DNA of 64,000 nucleotides, from positions 60,917,016 through 60,981,015 of the forward strand of contig OX352763.1 in the NCBI GenBank assembly GCA_947095585.1. Reading direction: 5' to 3'. The position numbers and the translations under genes were made by a program. Under the pieces are notes generated by a model, which was given only the letters and a program-made list of their open reading frames with translations, made no database searches and was not told where the DNA came from. Source of the DNA: Nephrocerus scutellatus. Lineage: Eukaryota; Arthropoda; Insecta; Diptera; Pipunculidae. Shown here piece after piece: positions 42,831 through 54,547 of the stretch (position 1 is the stretch's first letter; each line of letters opens with the position of its first letter).

Positions 42831-43246
42831 TGCATAACACGCGGAATATAAAAAAATGCTTTTTGGGATTTAGACACACAAAAATTTCGGCTCTCTAGGT
42901 AGTGTGTAAGGTGGTTAAAAAGAACCTTAAAATAGTCGAAAATACGGACAAAAATGGTGTTAAGACCGAATATATTAGAAATAAAATGTTCAGCCCTTTA
43001 ACAATAAAATATGTTCAGCTTGTCAACATCGTCAAAAATAGTGCTGAATTGCTTTGGCAAAGCCAGCTTGGCTTACAACAACAATCGCATAAGCATAAAG
43101 ACGAAAGTAAATCCAAAAAATTTTTAGAATTAAGAAAATTAAGTCGTTTTATAGTTATGGTGCTCACTATAAGGCGCTTAAACCAAAAGCTGTTGCTTTG
43201 AGATATAAAGTAAAACCAGGTTAGCTTTACCAAAGCAATACATGCT

Positions 43247-43450
43247 GCGTTGCTTTGGCTAATCCAGCTTGGCTTACAACAAAATCGCATAAGCATAAAG
43301 CCGAAAATAAATCCAAAAAGTTTTTAGGATTTATAACTAAAGCCATTTTTTAGTTATAGCGCTCACCGTAAGGCGGTGTTTTGTTTAACACACATAACAA
43401 TTAAAATGCGTCAAACATTTAAAGCCAAGCTGGATTAGCCAAAGCAACGC
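43247..43450. mobile_element. 204-bp MITE with 29-bp perfect TIRs
   Basis: GCGTTGCTTTGGCTAATCCAGCTTGGCTT at 43247-43275 is the exact reverse complement of 43422-43450. It has no coding capacity. A diverged direct copy of its left half precedes it (43044-43150, GCTTTGGCAAAGCCAGCTTGG). The same element in unit 2 is at 56080-56275. Confidence 0.8.
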
Positions 43451-43489
43451 AACAAAAGCTAATTAAAATTATAATGAAGCATGGACGAA

Positions 43490-44475
43490 GTAAACTCAAC
43501 GATATAATAAAGCAACCCATACAAATTAGAAATTTTCGTATAAACTCTCGAATCGGAGATACGCAATGTGCAGTTTGAATAAAATCGTGTTAGAGAGCCC
43601 CGGACCCCGGCGCCCAATCACTACCAAATTTTTACAAAAAATTTTGTCCATCAGATATACACATGCGTATAAAATTTGAAGAAAATTTGGTAATTTTTTT
43701 CACTTCCAAATTTTTACAGAAAGTGTTGTCTATCGGAGATACACATGCGTATAAAATTTGAAGAAAATCGGGTAAATTTTGTAAACAATTTGTATGGGTG
43801 CCTTCCAAACCCGCGTACCGATTACTTCAAATTTTTTACAAAAAGCGTTGTCCGTCACCCCGACCCCGAGGCCCGAGGGGCCATAAGTTTTAATAGAAAG
43901 TGTTGTCATGGAAAATACAAACGTGTGCAAAGTTTGAATAAAATCGGGCTTTACGAAGTGGGTTAAAAATTTATAACAAGATTCTACCACCCAGCAAGCA
44001 ACGGTCACACGAAGTTAATATAGAGAATTTTAATAAAATGTTTGTCCATCGGGAATACACATGTGTTTAAAATTTAAAGAAAGTCGGGCTAATTTTAAAA
44101 AAAAATTTATGGGCACCTCGGGTCTCACATCCCTGTAAAAAATTTCCAAAAAGTTTTGTCGCATCAGTGATATACACCTGTATAAAATTTAAAAAAAATC
44201 GGGCTAATTTTTGAAAAATTTATATGGGCACCACTCGGGCCTCAGGTCCCGATCAACTCCAAAAATTTTACAAAAAGTTTTCCCCATCATAGATACACAT
44301 GTGCTTAAAATTTGAAGAAAATCGGGATAATTTTTAAAAAATGTATATGGGCTACCCGGGCTTCACTTCCAAATTTTTACAAAAAGTGTTGTCCATCGGA
44401 GATACACATGGGTATAAAATTTTAAGAAAATCGTGTACTGTTTTTTATAAATTTTGTATGGGTGAACAAAACTAT
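43490..44475. repeat. Repeat-cored element array in unit 1
   Basis: Starts with an AACCCATACAAATT type-1 end (43510-43560). It then has units with GAAGAAAATCGGG and ATCGGAGATACACATGCG, and the type-2 end GAAGTTAATATAGAGAATTTT at 44013-44033. More units follow to about 44470. Its counterpart in unit 2 is at 56320-57290. No microsatellite lies inside. Short frames are by-products. Confidence 0.82.
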
Positions 44476-45205
44476 TCGAGCACTACGCAGTATATGACCA
44501 GAGGTAGAAATAAAGAGATCCTTGGCTTTTTCACTTGTTACTTTGAAAGGTTGATGATGAAACCAAAGAATTATAGGCTCGATCATCTTTCGACAATCAA
44601 CATTCGAAAAGTTTAGGAATTTCTAAACACTCGATGTGACTCGATTTACTGCAGTCAGCAAACACACATTATCAGAGTAATTTTGCATTGCGCATAACCG
44701 GTTTAGCAGAAAAACCGGTTTGGTCATGTGAAAAATAGCGTACATTACTCGCAGAAAAATGCTCATCGTGCTCGTTAAATTGCTTCTAACTCGCACGATA
44801 AACTCCACTTTCTTCGCTCGTAATGTAATATACTATAATGCACGCTATACAAGTGTAAAAGCAAAGTTACTATGTCACGATTGCCACCGAAAGGGTTATG
44901 GAAGACATCATACTTAACTAGACTCATATCAGCAAAGTAGCACACACTCTGCGACTATCGAACTACAATCACATCCTACAACCAATATAGGAAAACCATT
45001 GTCGTCACCAACACATCATGGTCGTTTTTCTTTTTTAGCTCAGAAAAGAGTGCTGAGCAGAGTCCGAGCATATCGAGCATGCTCTAAACATCCTCTGAGC
45101 GCTCAGAATTATTTTTTAAACACACCTGAACACTTAGCTGTCACTATTTGAGATTTCTCAATTAACTTGTCATTTTCTTTTACAGAAACAAGAAATAAGA
45201 TTTAA
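44476..45205. other. Gene-free stretch upstream of the Harbinger relic
   Basis: No supported gene. It has an ACCGGTTTAGCAGAAAAACCGGT hairpin (near 44697-44722) and a CTCAGAGTGCTGAGC-like palindromic patch near 45040-45110 that could belong to the end of the following transposon. A TTTTACAG acceptor-like sequence at 45178-45185 precedes the transposase start. The same stretch recurs in unit 2 at 57290-58019. Confidence 0.4.
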
Positions 45206-45930
45206 ATGAAAATGGAAAAACTAATTATAATCAAACAAGCATTCAATTTATTTTTTGAAGAAAGTGAGGATGAAGATTCTGAAACTTTACATATTGGTAA
45301 AAATGAAAACTATGCGGAAGATGTTGTTCCAAGGTTTTCGGACAGAATTTTTAAACAACATTTTCGCATTCGCATGTTTTTGAGACCTTATGCAGAGAAA
45401 TACACGCTATGGATGTACATAATTATTGCCTTGGAAGAGAGTCTATTTTAATAGAAAGCAGCTCATGATAATCTTATGGTACTTAGGTAACCCAGAATGT
45501 ATGAGGTATGTGATTTATTTTAATTTGTATGTCTCCTCTTAACTACTACCTACTTGCTTATTCTACATCAATTGCTGACAGATTTGGTGTGTGCATTGCC
45601 AGCGTTTGGAGAATTGTATCTAATAACTGTGATACCCTTATTAAATTAAACAGATCCAAGAGATACATCAAATGGCCAACAGCAAACGAAGCTGCCAAAA
45701 TATCCTCATATTATTTAAGAAAAATCGTTAAAGAGGTAGAAATAGGTTTGGTTATTTTCAAACCAGATATGCATACTTATGTATGAACTATGTATGCATG
45801 TATATTTTCAATTCCAGGTATTATTGGATCAATTGATGGGTCACATATACCTATAAGAGCCCCTATAGTTTCCCATAATTCATATATAAATCGAAAAAGG
45901 GTTTCATTCCGTCCTGCTTCAAGGCATCTG
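45206..45930 (+). pseudogene. PIF/Harbinger-type transposase, broken (unit 1)
   Basis: The N-terminal frame (45206-45451) has VVPRFSDRIFKQHFRI, then shifts because four net bases are missing near 45370 relative to unit 2. Later pieces are STSIADRFGVCIASVWRIVSN (45565 on), a helix-turn-helix-like region, and KWPTANEA. After stops, PGIIGSIDGSHIPIRAP (near 45815-45865) carries the first Asp of the DDE site in the G-S-I-D-G-S-H block typical of this family. It ends at INRKRVSFRPASRHL, where the 125-bp tandem repeat begins, so the remaining DDE residues are missing. It is inactive. Confidence 0.82.
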
Positions 45931-46141
45931 TAACCACAAGATGGAATTTTTATACTGCTATGGCGGTGTAAAAAAATATTATTACGGAACCCAAAATCAG
46001 CCTCGGATACACTGATCGAAAAAGGGTTTCATTCCGTCCTGCTTCAAGGCATCTGTAACCACAAAATAGAATTTTTATACTGCTATGACGGTGTAAAAAA
46101 TTATTATTACGGAACCCAAAATCAGCCTCGGATACACTGAT
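45892..46141. repeat. 125-bp tandem duplication at the Harbinger/RTE join
   Basis: CGAAAAAGGGTTTCATTCCG starts at 45892 and again at 46017; the units are 125 bases and differ at a handful of positions. The first unit begins in Harbinger coding sequence. The unit ends in ISLGYTDE-type text that leads into the RTE protein, so the duplication spans the junction of the two elements. It recurs in unit 2 at 58710-58959. Confidence 0.9.
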
Positions 46142-46451
46142 GAACGACGACGACCACGGCAACGAAAACGGCTATACGATTTAAGAATTTTCTCATGGAA
46201 CGTACGCTCACTGTATAGAACTCGAGCTGCACAGCAGCTAGCCGATGTCCAAATATAGTGCTGACTTAACAGCAATTCAGGAGATGCGGTGGACAGGGAA
46301 TGGTGTCTTACAAAAATAAGAATATGACATTTATTACAGCTGTCATGCAAGACATCATGTGCTCGGGATGGGGTTTCTAGTCAGCAAAAGAATGAAACCC
46401 ACCATTATCGGCTTTACTGCAGTAAATGAACGGCTATGCACCCTTCGCGTG
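46142..46451 (+). pseudogene. RTE endonuclease, N-terminal half (unit 1)
   Basis: Reads RPRQRKRLYDLRIFSWNVRSL, TRAAQQLADVQ, then after a shift ADLTAIQEMRWTGNG (catalytic Glu in I-Q-E). After another shift it reads GMGFLVSKRMKPTIIGF and NERLCTLRV. It stops exactly at the errantivirus, which entered after the codon for the last Val. The other half is at 54548. Endonuclease of this type nicks target DNA for RTE insertion. Confidence 0.85.
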
Positions 46452-46833
46452 AATTATGAGTGTGAACCGTGCGGAGAATAAAAAAAAGACAACTTTCCAC
46501 TTTGACTGACAACTTTATTCTGAATCTAAAAATTTTACAAATATTATTAGTTGAACAATTGAACAATCATCAATGCAAGAATGCATTTCTATTTATGCAT
46601 AATTGACAGTTTAATAAATTCAAAGGAAAATGCAAAATTAACAATTACTTGGAAAATAAATAATTATGCCTAATTGACAATAAAATACAATTTAAATGAA
46701 AATGCAAAATTAACAATTTCTTGGAAATAATACATGTCTGGAGCGATGACCGCTGTGGGTCAACTACTTATGATATCCGGTCAATCGCGAAGGCTTTGCA
46801 GGTGCTGCGTCAGTTTGATGAGCTTGCGTAACT
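46452..46833 (-). repeat. Errantivirus 3' LTR (unit 1)
   Basis: 382 bp. It differs from the 5' LTR at five or more isolated positions plus one small complex change (AATTATGCC against AATAAATAA near 46662), pointing to time since insertion. It looks identical to the 3' LTR in unit 2 (59270-59651). Confidence 0.92.
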
Positions 46834-46846
46834 CCTCCCCCCTTAA
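46834..46846 (-). promoter_or_regulatory. Polypurine tract
   Basis: On the minus strand TTAAGGGGGGAGG directly precedes the 3' LTR. This is the expected position and composition for the primer of plus-strand DNA synthesis. The unit 2 copy is at 59652-59664. Confidence 0.85.
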
Positions 46847-48357
46847 GATAGAGCGACGGCCACAGAGATTTCGATGGGGCTGGAGCGATATCCTCTCTCA
46901 CTTCGATGATGTACGATGTCTTCCGCTTCCTCCATAGAAATACTAGGGCAGCTGCTACAAGTATCCCGAAGATGATTATTGTTGTGTAGGTTATGTAGCT
47001 TGTTTGGTTTGTGTCGCTGCGTAATGTCCAAACTGCTTCATGGTTCTGCAGCTGATTAAGATGGAGTTTTTGCAGATAAAGGGTGTTGGTGATAGATTTC
47101 GCCTGGATGCTTGCATTTGTTCAGGTTATCTTTGTAGGTAATGCCGTTGACTTCTACGGAACAATTCTTGTAGTGGAGTATTCCTGTGCCTGACACTTCA
47201 TGGGATGTTTTAATGCAAGTGGAGTTTATTAGTGTATTTGGAACATTGATAAATATAATATAGTTTTCTTCTGGTTTGAAAATTGTTTCAATTTTGCCTG
47301 TGTCGTTTAGGTTGCATTGGGCCTCCTTGTTGTTCAATAGGCGTCCCAAACAGGTGGAGTTCCTTGTCGCTTCTTGGTAAACAGGATTCTTGCAGAAGAA
47401 GATGCTTTCTATTTTTGGACATGCCTTATCGTAGTACTGAATGCTTTTATCGTTATATATTATGTAGAGTTGTGTTATAATTTGCTTCGTACCATTTATT
47501 GGAAGTGGTATAATATGAAATAGGTAAAATTTCTCTTTTGATAGATTTTTACATTAAATATTATATTAGTGTTATTATAATAGGCTTGTAGCTCCAGTAG
47601 TTCATACAAGTGTTCATTCGAAATTATCTCAATACTTTGGTTACTCATATAATTGTAAATTTCATTTAGTTCATCTTGATTTAATATTAATTTTGATATT
47701 ACATTCAGTTTTGCCAGTACAATCGTTTCAGCTATATTTGTTATATGATTAGTTAAAAGGTCTATATTATAATTAATCTGACTAAGGTACTGCATCTCTA
47801 TTAAATTATTTTCTTCGCGCTGTATTCTATTTGTAATTTCATGTGTTTTTAGTTATAAATGTTTCAATAGTGCGTTGTTCATTATTAATGTGTGTTGTTA
47901 GGTTATTGAGTCTTTCGAGCATCTGGTTATTGAGTGTGTGTTGTTTTGACAGTGTGTTAGTAATAGTATGTTCATTGGTGTATAGATTTTTTATTTGCCT
48001 ATTTAAGTTGTCCGCATCATTTGCGTCCATATTGCCTGTTATAAAGTTAATAGCTGTACATAGTCCGTTAATTAAACCTCTTCTATTTCTTTTGATGGGT
48101 GTTAGTGATTGGAGTTTGTTTTCGAGTTCTGTTAATTTAAGGTTAGTTGTTTTTTTTAGATTTATTAATGTACTACGTTTTTCAAGCATTCTTAGGGCAT
48201 TTCCAATATTTTTAACATTTTTATGGTATTCTTCAAGATTTACTATGTGGATGAAATTGTCAAAGTGTTCAATCTCTCTTGCTTGGCCAAGTTGCAACTG
48301 AGCGATGCCTTGATTCCTAGTCAGGTCGTGTATTTGAAGAGTTTGGGTAGTTGTCAT
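46843..48357 (-). pseudogene. Errantivirus env-like gene, several frame breaks
   Basis: The first frame (48357-47839, 172 codons) holds a long helical region and, at residues 90-93, a furin-type site RNRR followed by GLINGL, the start of a fusion-peptide-like segment. This layout is that of errantivirus F-like envelope proteins. The residue after this segment is Cys where I would expect Gly, an expectation from memory of the family. Later fragments are at 47795-47496 and 47349-47056. A different frame near 47010-46960 gives a hydrophobic membrane anchor (IIIFGILVAAALVFLW) followed by a basic stop-transfer. The end overlaps the polypurine tract. At least three breaks prevent a full product. 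Position after pol is standard. Confidence 0.82.
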
Positions 48358-48374
48358 TGGGATTCTAAAATATA

Positions 48375-51300
48375 TTAATTATTAGTATTATTAGTATTAT
48401 TAGTTTGCATGCCTTTCTTTTTGTGTTTTATCCTAGCTTTATGTATCTTTTGTTTCTTTGTGGTTATTAGAGTTACTTTATTGTTTTTCCTGACCTTATG
48501 TCGGGAAAATTTAGGAGTTATTTTATTTCTTCTACATTCTTTCCTATATACTATTTCATCATTTTCCCAGTTTTCAGGGTCATTTCTTGATTCATTTATT
48601 TTATCTATTCTTGATTTTGTTAATTCTTCGACTTTTTCCTTTATCATGGGATAGAGTTTTTCTTGAAATTCGTTAAGTTTCTTTAAATATTCGTGCTCGT
48701 TAGAGAAGGTAACAGTTTTGTTAAATTTATAAGTTTTTCCGAAGAAAAGCTCGAAGGGGGTAAGTTTAGTGGTAGAATGGATAAAATTGTTATAAGTTAT
48801 AATTGTTTCAGATAGGATTTCGTCATGTTCTAGATCTAGATTAGCTTCTTTTCGCGTAAAAAGTATAATTCTATATATTTTCGTCAATGTAGAATTTAGT
48901 CTCTCTACAGGTGAGTTACTAGAACTTTGTTGAAAAGAGGTAAAATGTACTTCAATCTGATATTGCTTGCAAAAGTCCTTGAAGATATTGGCTGTGAATT
49001 CTGAACCCTGGTCACAAATATTCTTTTTGGGTATGCCGTAAAGGCTTATAAATTTTATTAGAGATTTAAGGATGGAAATGCTGTTTCTAGCTGGAAGTGT
49101 ATATGCTGAAGCAAATTTTGATGATTTATCAATTATAGTTAAGATTTGTTGGTGATTAATACAGTAAATGTCGATATGAATTAGGTCCAATGGTTTAAGT
49201 GGAGTTTCTGGTAATTGAAATTTAATTTTCGGAGGATTTCTATCGTATTTAGATATTTTACATAATTCACAGTTATTGATAGTTTGTTGAATTTTATTGT
49301 GCATTAATGGAAAATAGTAGTCTCTTTTGAGGTGAAGATATGTTTCATTTATACCTCTATGATTGTTATTCATGTGGTAATCCCTAATTATTCTGTCCTG
49401 ATCATCGCTTTGTGTTATATCTAAGAGCATCTCCTTGCAACGTACCACTCTAAATGTTTTGCTATTAGCAAAATATTTCGAATAGATTAGCTGCACAGTT
49501 TTAAATGTTTCATCGTCTGAAAATATAGCAGAGAGTTTGTTTGCGGGTAAATATTTTTTAAATATTTCGACTAGTTTTTCTTCGGTAAATTCTGGATGGC
49601 GTATGGTTCGGCGTTGTTTGTTTCGGAATGGTGTTTCTAAGGACATTTCTAGTGATTCTGGTGATTTGAGCAAAACTGTTTGGAGGTTGTATTCGTTGAG
49701 GGGTTTTTCTGAAATGGCAATTCTATCATCTAATTTTTCGTCTGCAGAGTGTATGGTGCTACCGGATGTTCCTTGAATAGAGGCTGCGTCATTCAAGTTT
49801 AGTTCTAGGGTTGGGTTATCGATTTGAGCACGGCTTAATGCGTCGGCGTTGGTGTTCATCTTTCCTTTTTTGTATATTATCTGGTAATCGAATTCCTCTA
49901 ACTTTAGACGCCATCTTATTAGCTTAGAATTCGGTTCTTTAAGACTCATTAACCAGGTGAGTGGTTTGTGGTCTGTTACGATTTGAAATTTGCGGCCAAA
50001 TAGGTATGGCCTAAAATACTTTGTAGCCCATACTATGGCTAAGAGTTCTTTTTCTATAGTCGAGTAATTTATTTCAGAGTCTGAAAGAGTCCTACTTGCA
50101 TAACATATCGGTTTATAGCTACCGATCCGACCTTGCGATAAAATTGCGCCAAGTGCATAGTTGCTGGCGTCTGTGGTTAAAATGAAAGGTTTGGAAAAAT
50201 CGGGGTACTGTAAAATTGGATCATTAGTGAGGAGGTTTTTGCACATTTCGAATGTTTTTACGTATCGATCAGTCAACTGAACTGTTCTACCTTTTTTCAG
50301 GCATTCTGTTAGTGGTTTAGTTAGTTTCGAGAAATCTTGGATAGATTTTCTATAGTATCCTAACAATCCTATAAATCCTTTTATTTCTTTTTGGCTACGG
50401 GGTATGGGATAGTTTTGTATGGCATGAATTTTTGCCGGATTGGGTTTTATGCCTTCAGTGGAAACGATGTGTCCTAGGAAAGTAATTTCTTTTCGCAGGA
50501 ATTCTGACTTATCTACTTGAATTTTGAAATTAGATGTTCGCAATTTTTCGAAAACTAGCGTGAGGCTTTCTATGTGCTCTTGGAGCGACGTAGAGAAGAT
50601 GATTATATCGTCAAAATAGACCAAACAGATTTTCCCAATAAGTTCTTTCAGAACGTTATCCATAACCCGTTGAAAGGTTGAAGGAGCGTTCTTTAGACCA
50701 AATGGCATTCTACATATTCGTAGTGACCTCCTTCTACAGTGAAGGCGGTTTTTTGAATATCTTTTTCGTTCATTTCTATTTGGTGAAACCCACTAGCGAG
50801 ATCTAAAGTAGTGAAATACATACATTTACCGAGTTTGTCTAGAATTTCAGCTATGTTTGGCAGAGGGTATCTGTCTGAGATAGTCTTTTCGTTTAATTTT
50901 CGAAAATCGATTACCATCCTCCATTTTTGTTTACCACTAGCATCCTGTTTTTTTGGTACGATCCAAACAGGGGAGCTCCAGCTTGGTGATTTGTGCCTGC
51001 ACCTCATCTTTGTGGATGAATGGATATCTATAGGATCTCACATATGTCGGTATGTCGTTTGATGTGACAATTTTGTGTTTAATGCTGTTAGAAAAGGTCA
51101 ACGCTTGACCTTCCTTATAGAAAATATCGTCATATTTCTTGCATATATTTAGAAGCGATTTTCTTTCTTCGGTATTTAGGTGGTCAATATGAAGTAGCTC
51201 TGTAATGTTCGCTTGTTTATTGTTTTCCGTGTATTCAAAATTAATATTATTAATTTCGATAAATTGGAAGTTATTATATGGGTTTGCCTTAAGAGGTTGC

Positions 51301-51818
51301 TCTAATAGGAGTATTTTTTCTTTATCCGAGGTATTAATTACCTCCACTATACCATACCATTCTTTTACATGGTATATGCCTTCTGGAATATACAGATTGT
51401 CGCTGAGTTTGGTGGTGTTCAAATAAACATCTCCTGTTCGTATATCTAAGGGAAGTTTCAGTAGGACTTTAGAGTTTGGGGCAATGTTATGTTTGCCTGA
51501 TGTGAGGTTTGGTTTTAATTGTAAAGGAATCCTAGCATTCTTTGTATACACGATTTTGTCTGCTAGATCTATTTTAGCTCCGATATGGGTTAAAAAGTCT
51601 AGACCCAAAAGTCCATCGAAATAATTGTGAAATTTAAATAGCAAAAATTTGAAGTTTCCTGGTTGGTTAAATTCTATGAAAATTGGTAACTGAACTTGTT
51701 TGTTTAGTGTGTGTCTATTGAGGACTGTTGTTATAGTTATTGGGTTACATTGATTTTGATCAGCAGGGTTAATAAATTCAGGGCTTATAAATGATGATGA
51801 AGCACCGGTGTCTATCAA
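48375..51818 (-). pseudogene. Errantivirus pol: protease, RT, RNase H, integrase, two breaks
   Basis: The protease begins at 51818 with MIDTGASSSFI (DTG active site) and GLLGLDFL. A break near 50990 loses part of the RT start; [11 protein letters not shown] and [16 protein letters not shown] follow. A one-base loss near 50705 leads to the 777-codon frame 50708-48375. In that frame YFDD is at 31-34, RNase H at about 172-290 (LTTDASNYALGA), and integrase zinc residues His445, His450, Cys480 and Cys483. The integrase catalytic residues are Asp513, Asp566 and Glu602, with the normal DD35E spacing. RT, RNase H and integrase cores are intact, but the breaks prevent a single polyprotein. Pol copies the RNA and inserts the DNA. 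Confidence 0.9.
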
Positions 51819-52004
51819 AAATTTTAATGGTTTTCCAAAAGGGGATGATATATTTATATATGTTAGTTCTAGTCCGTGTTTATTAATATCTAAATAACCT
51901 GTTGGTTGTTCGAGGCATGTAGCCGAAAATTTGGAGAATCTTCTATATTGTTTAGATCTTCGATTTCATCTACCTGATATTGATCTAGTTTTTGTTGGTA
52001 CCTA

Positions 52005-53217
52005 TTATTTTGTGAGCCATTTTATATCTTCATTTTTAAAATTTCGAAATCTGTTAGAGTTTGTACGCATGCTTGGGCTTGTTTTGAAGTATTTTTGTGA
52101 GTTATTTGCGTGAAATGAACCACTACTTGTGTCCATAGGTTCCGGTGGTGGTTCACTGGGTCTATTGGCATTAAATGGGTTGGAATTATTACCAAAATTA
52201 TTTCTAAACGTATTTTGATTTTGTTGTATGTCTCTGGTGAATGGTGGGTTACGAGTGAATGTATTAGGTGCGGATGGTCTTTGATAACTTTGGTATACTC
52301 TATTGTGAAAAGGGGCTGTTGGATATGTGTTATACGGTTTTTGTTGATTCTGAAATACTCTATTGTGAAAACGATTTGGCGGATTATAGGGCCTAGAAGA
52401 ATTGAACCTATAATTTGGTTTGAATGAATCTGCTCGCATATAAAATATATTCTGTTCTTTTATACAGAATGAAAGGGCTGTTGCGATCGATTCTGGTGGC
52501 ATTGCTCTGATACTTGAACCTAAGGGTTCTCTTAAACCTTTTAGAAACGCATTTAAGCACATTTCGGCATAAAGGTTTTTTTTTTGCAGAAATGACGTTT
52601 TGATAATTTTCATGAATCAGAACGTTGTTCCATAACGAAGATTGGATCTCGATAATCTCGCTGTAGAAACGTTCTACAGTTTTGTTGTATTGTCTGAGGC
52701 TGTGTAAGTCTCTTACTAAGGACGTTTCCGTTCTTTTGTCCGAATAGTGGAGAATAAGGTTGCCTTTAATTTCATCCCAGTTCAGTGCAGTTCCGAACAT
52801 ATTCAAAACTTTATTTGCTTGTCCAGTGATCTTGTTTCTGATAGCACGCAGGATGATTTGCCCATACAGGGTTCCATCAGCTCCTCTCACGTACAAGAGG
52901 ATTTCTTCGACATTATTTAAGAATTCATGGAGCATACGAGGATTTCCGTCGAAGTGTGGAAGATCTTTTACTGCATCAGGGATGCGTAATGAATGAAATA
53001 TGTCTTGATTTATGTTGGATCCCGAAGGAGTTTGGGGTTCTTGGTTAGAAGTCATTTGGAATCTGGTTTGAAGTTGTATTGTATCAATTTCTTCGAATAT
53101 AGTGGCAAGACTTTCACTTTTTGAGGGGTTTGCAAAAGGGCTTCCGTTTTTAGAAAGATTTGGTAGACTTCTTGTATAGGGAGTAAATTTCAATAGTTTT
53201 TTGGTTTTTCTAAACAT
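52005..53217 (-). pseudogene. Errantivirus gag, one frameshift
   Basis: The frame from 53217 (269 codons) contains IPDAVKDLPHFDGNPRMLHE and ILRAIRNKITGQANKVL, which resemble gag capsid regions of gypsy-group errantiviruses. It shifts in an A/T homopolymer near 52575-52590 into 52613-52005. That frame continues the capsid end and a Pro/Asn/Arg-rich, probably RNA-binding tail (PYNPPNRFHN). No CCHC knuckle was seen, as is usual for this group. Gag would build the particle. Its downstream end meets the protease frame near 51820. Confidence 0.82.
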
Positions 53218-54164
53218 TTAATTTGGTTTGCTCTGACATTTGAAAGTAATATTGAATCGAATAATTTTCTGTATATGAAATACAACAGTTAAAGCCTATT
53301 ATATAATATTTTTTTTTTTGTTGTTATAAAAAATTGCTTGTTATGTGGGTAATTTCTTCTCTTTTATTAACTTAAATTCTTTTTTATTTTATTTTCTTCT
53401 GCATTTGATTTTTTTTTTTTTTTTTTTAATATTTGTAAAATAATGTTTTAATTAAATTTGTGTATATCTATTTCCTTCTATCTCTTTTTTATTTCTTTTT
53501 ATTTCTTTTATAATTCTCTCTAAACGTACCTACTTATTAATATTTATCATTTATGTATGTATTTTTCAATATAATTTTTCGATACTTTTCTCTTTTTTTT
53601 TTTTTCAATTTAAATATGTGTGTTGTAACTTTTATATATATTTTTTCTTCCTTTTTTTTTTTATATTATTTGTAATGAAGCTTGAATAATTTTATTTGTT
53701 TATTGGCTTATATTGTTATGTGCATTCAATTCATGTACTTACAGGCATCCAATTGTCCATAGAAAATACGTTTTTATCATATTTCCTTTTTAAGGAGCTG
53801 GTTTCCCGGTTATTAAGGATAACAATCCAGCAGTCTCTGTGTGATTTTGTATCGATATGCTCTCGATACCGAGAGTTAAGAATAAGTGATATTCCTTCAC
53901 AATCTTAATCTCGACACACTTTTTCACTTTTAGCACGCGATTATATATATATTTTTTTGTGTTTTAAATATCGATATACACTCGATACCAAGAACTCAAT
54001 GCGATATGCCCTCGCAGTTTCGTTCTCGCAACACTTTTTTTTTCACTAACGAATAGTTACGTTTTCTAATACCGATATTCTCTCGATATGACAAACTATG
54101 TATATACAATTTCGCGGTGAATTATAATCGACTTCGACTGCTAACCGGACCGGACGACTACGCC
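53218..54164 (-). promoter_or_regulatory. Errantivirus 5' leader with diverged internal repeats and primer site
   Basis: An untranslated AT-rich stretch lies between 5' LTR and gag. On the minus strand the first bases after the LTR, (T)GGCGTAGTCG (54164-54155), match a tRNA-Ser-type primer site as in 17.6 and 297. Three diverged repeats (TCGATATxCxCTCGATACC type) start at 53852, 53971 and 54072, two of them followed by a CACTTTTTTTTCACT-like stretch. In gypsy and relatives the leader carries insulator or regulatory repeats. A similar role here is a guess. Confidence 0.65.
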
Positions 54165-54543
54165 AATTATGAGTGTGAACCGTGCGGAGAATAAAAAAAA
54201 GACAACTTTCCACTTTGACTGACAACTTTATTCTGAATCTAAAAATTGTACAAATATTATTAGTTGAACAATTGAACAATCATCAATGCAAGAATGCATT
54301 TCTATTTATGCAAAATTGACAGTTTAATAAATTCAAAGGAAAATGCAAAATTAACAATTACTTGGAAAATAAATAATAAATAATTGACAATAAAGTACAA
54401 TTTAAATGAAAATGCAAAATTAACAATTTCTTGGAAATAATACATGTCTGGAGCGATGACCGCTGTGGGTCAACTACTTATGATATCCGGTCAATCGCGA
54501 AGGCTTTGCAGGTGCTGTGTCAGCTTGATGAGCTTGCGTAACT
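54165..54543 (-). repeat. Errantivirus 5' LTR (unit 1)
   Basis: 379 bp, same ends as the 3' LTR. It is followed on the right by the target duplication CGTG at 54544-54547 and by the resumed RTE reading frame (CGGGGCAAATTTAAAAAC). The unit 2 copy would lie beyond the window. Confidence 0.92.
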
Positions 54544-54547
54544 CGTG

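Larger units (their letters stand above)
46452..54543 (-). mobile_element. Errantivirus (gypsy/17.6/297-like endogenous retrovirus), unit 1
   Basis: An 8.09-kb provirus-like element on the minus strand. LTRs lie at 54165-54543 (5') and 46452-46833 (3'). It has gag, pol and env remnants, a tRNA-Ser-type primer site and a polypurine tract. LTR ends read AATTATGA...GCGTAACT. The 4-bp duplication CGTG lies at 46448-46451 and 54544-54547, a YRYR site like that of gypsy. It entered the RTE endonuclease gene. All three genes carry frame breaks, so it appears defective. Confidence 0.93.

Noticed and set aside
46843..47031. Independent 62-codon gene at the errantivirus 3' end
   Set aside because: It is an out-of-frame reading of the env membrane-anchor region.
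47843..48301. 152-codon plus-strand frame (also at 60661-61119)
   Set aside because: It is antisense to env, rich in hydrophobic residues only because the opposite strand encodes a Leu/Asn/Lys-rich helical region.
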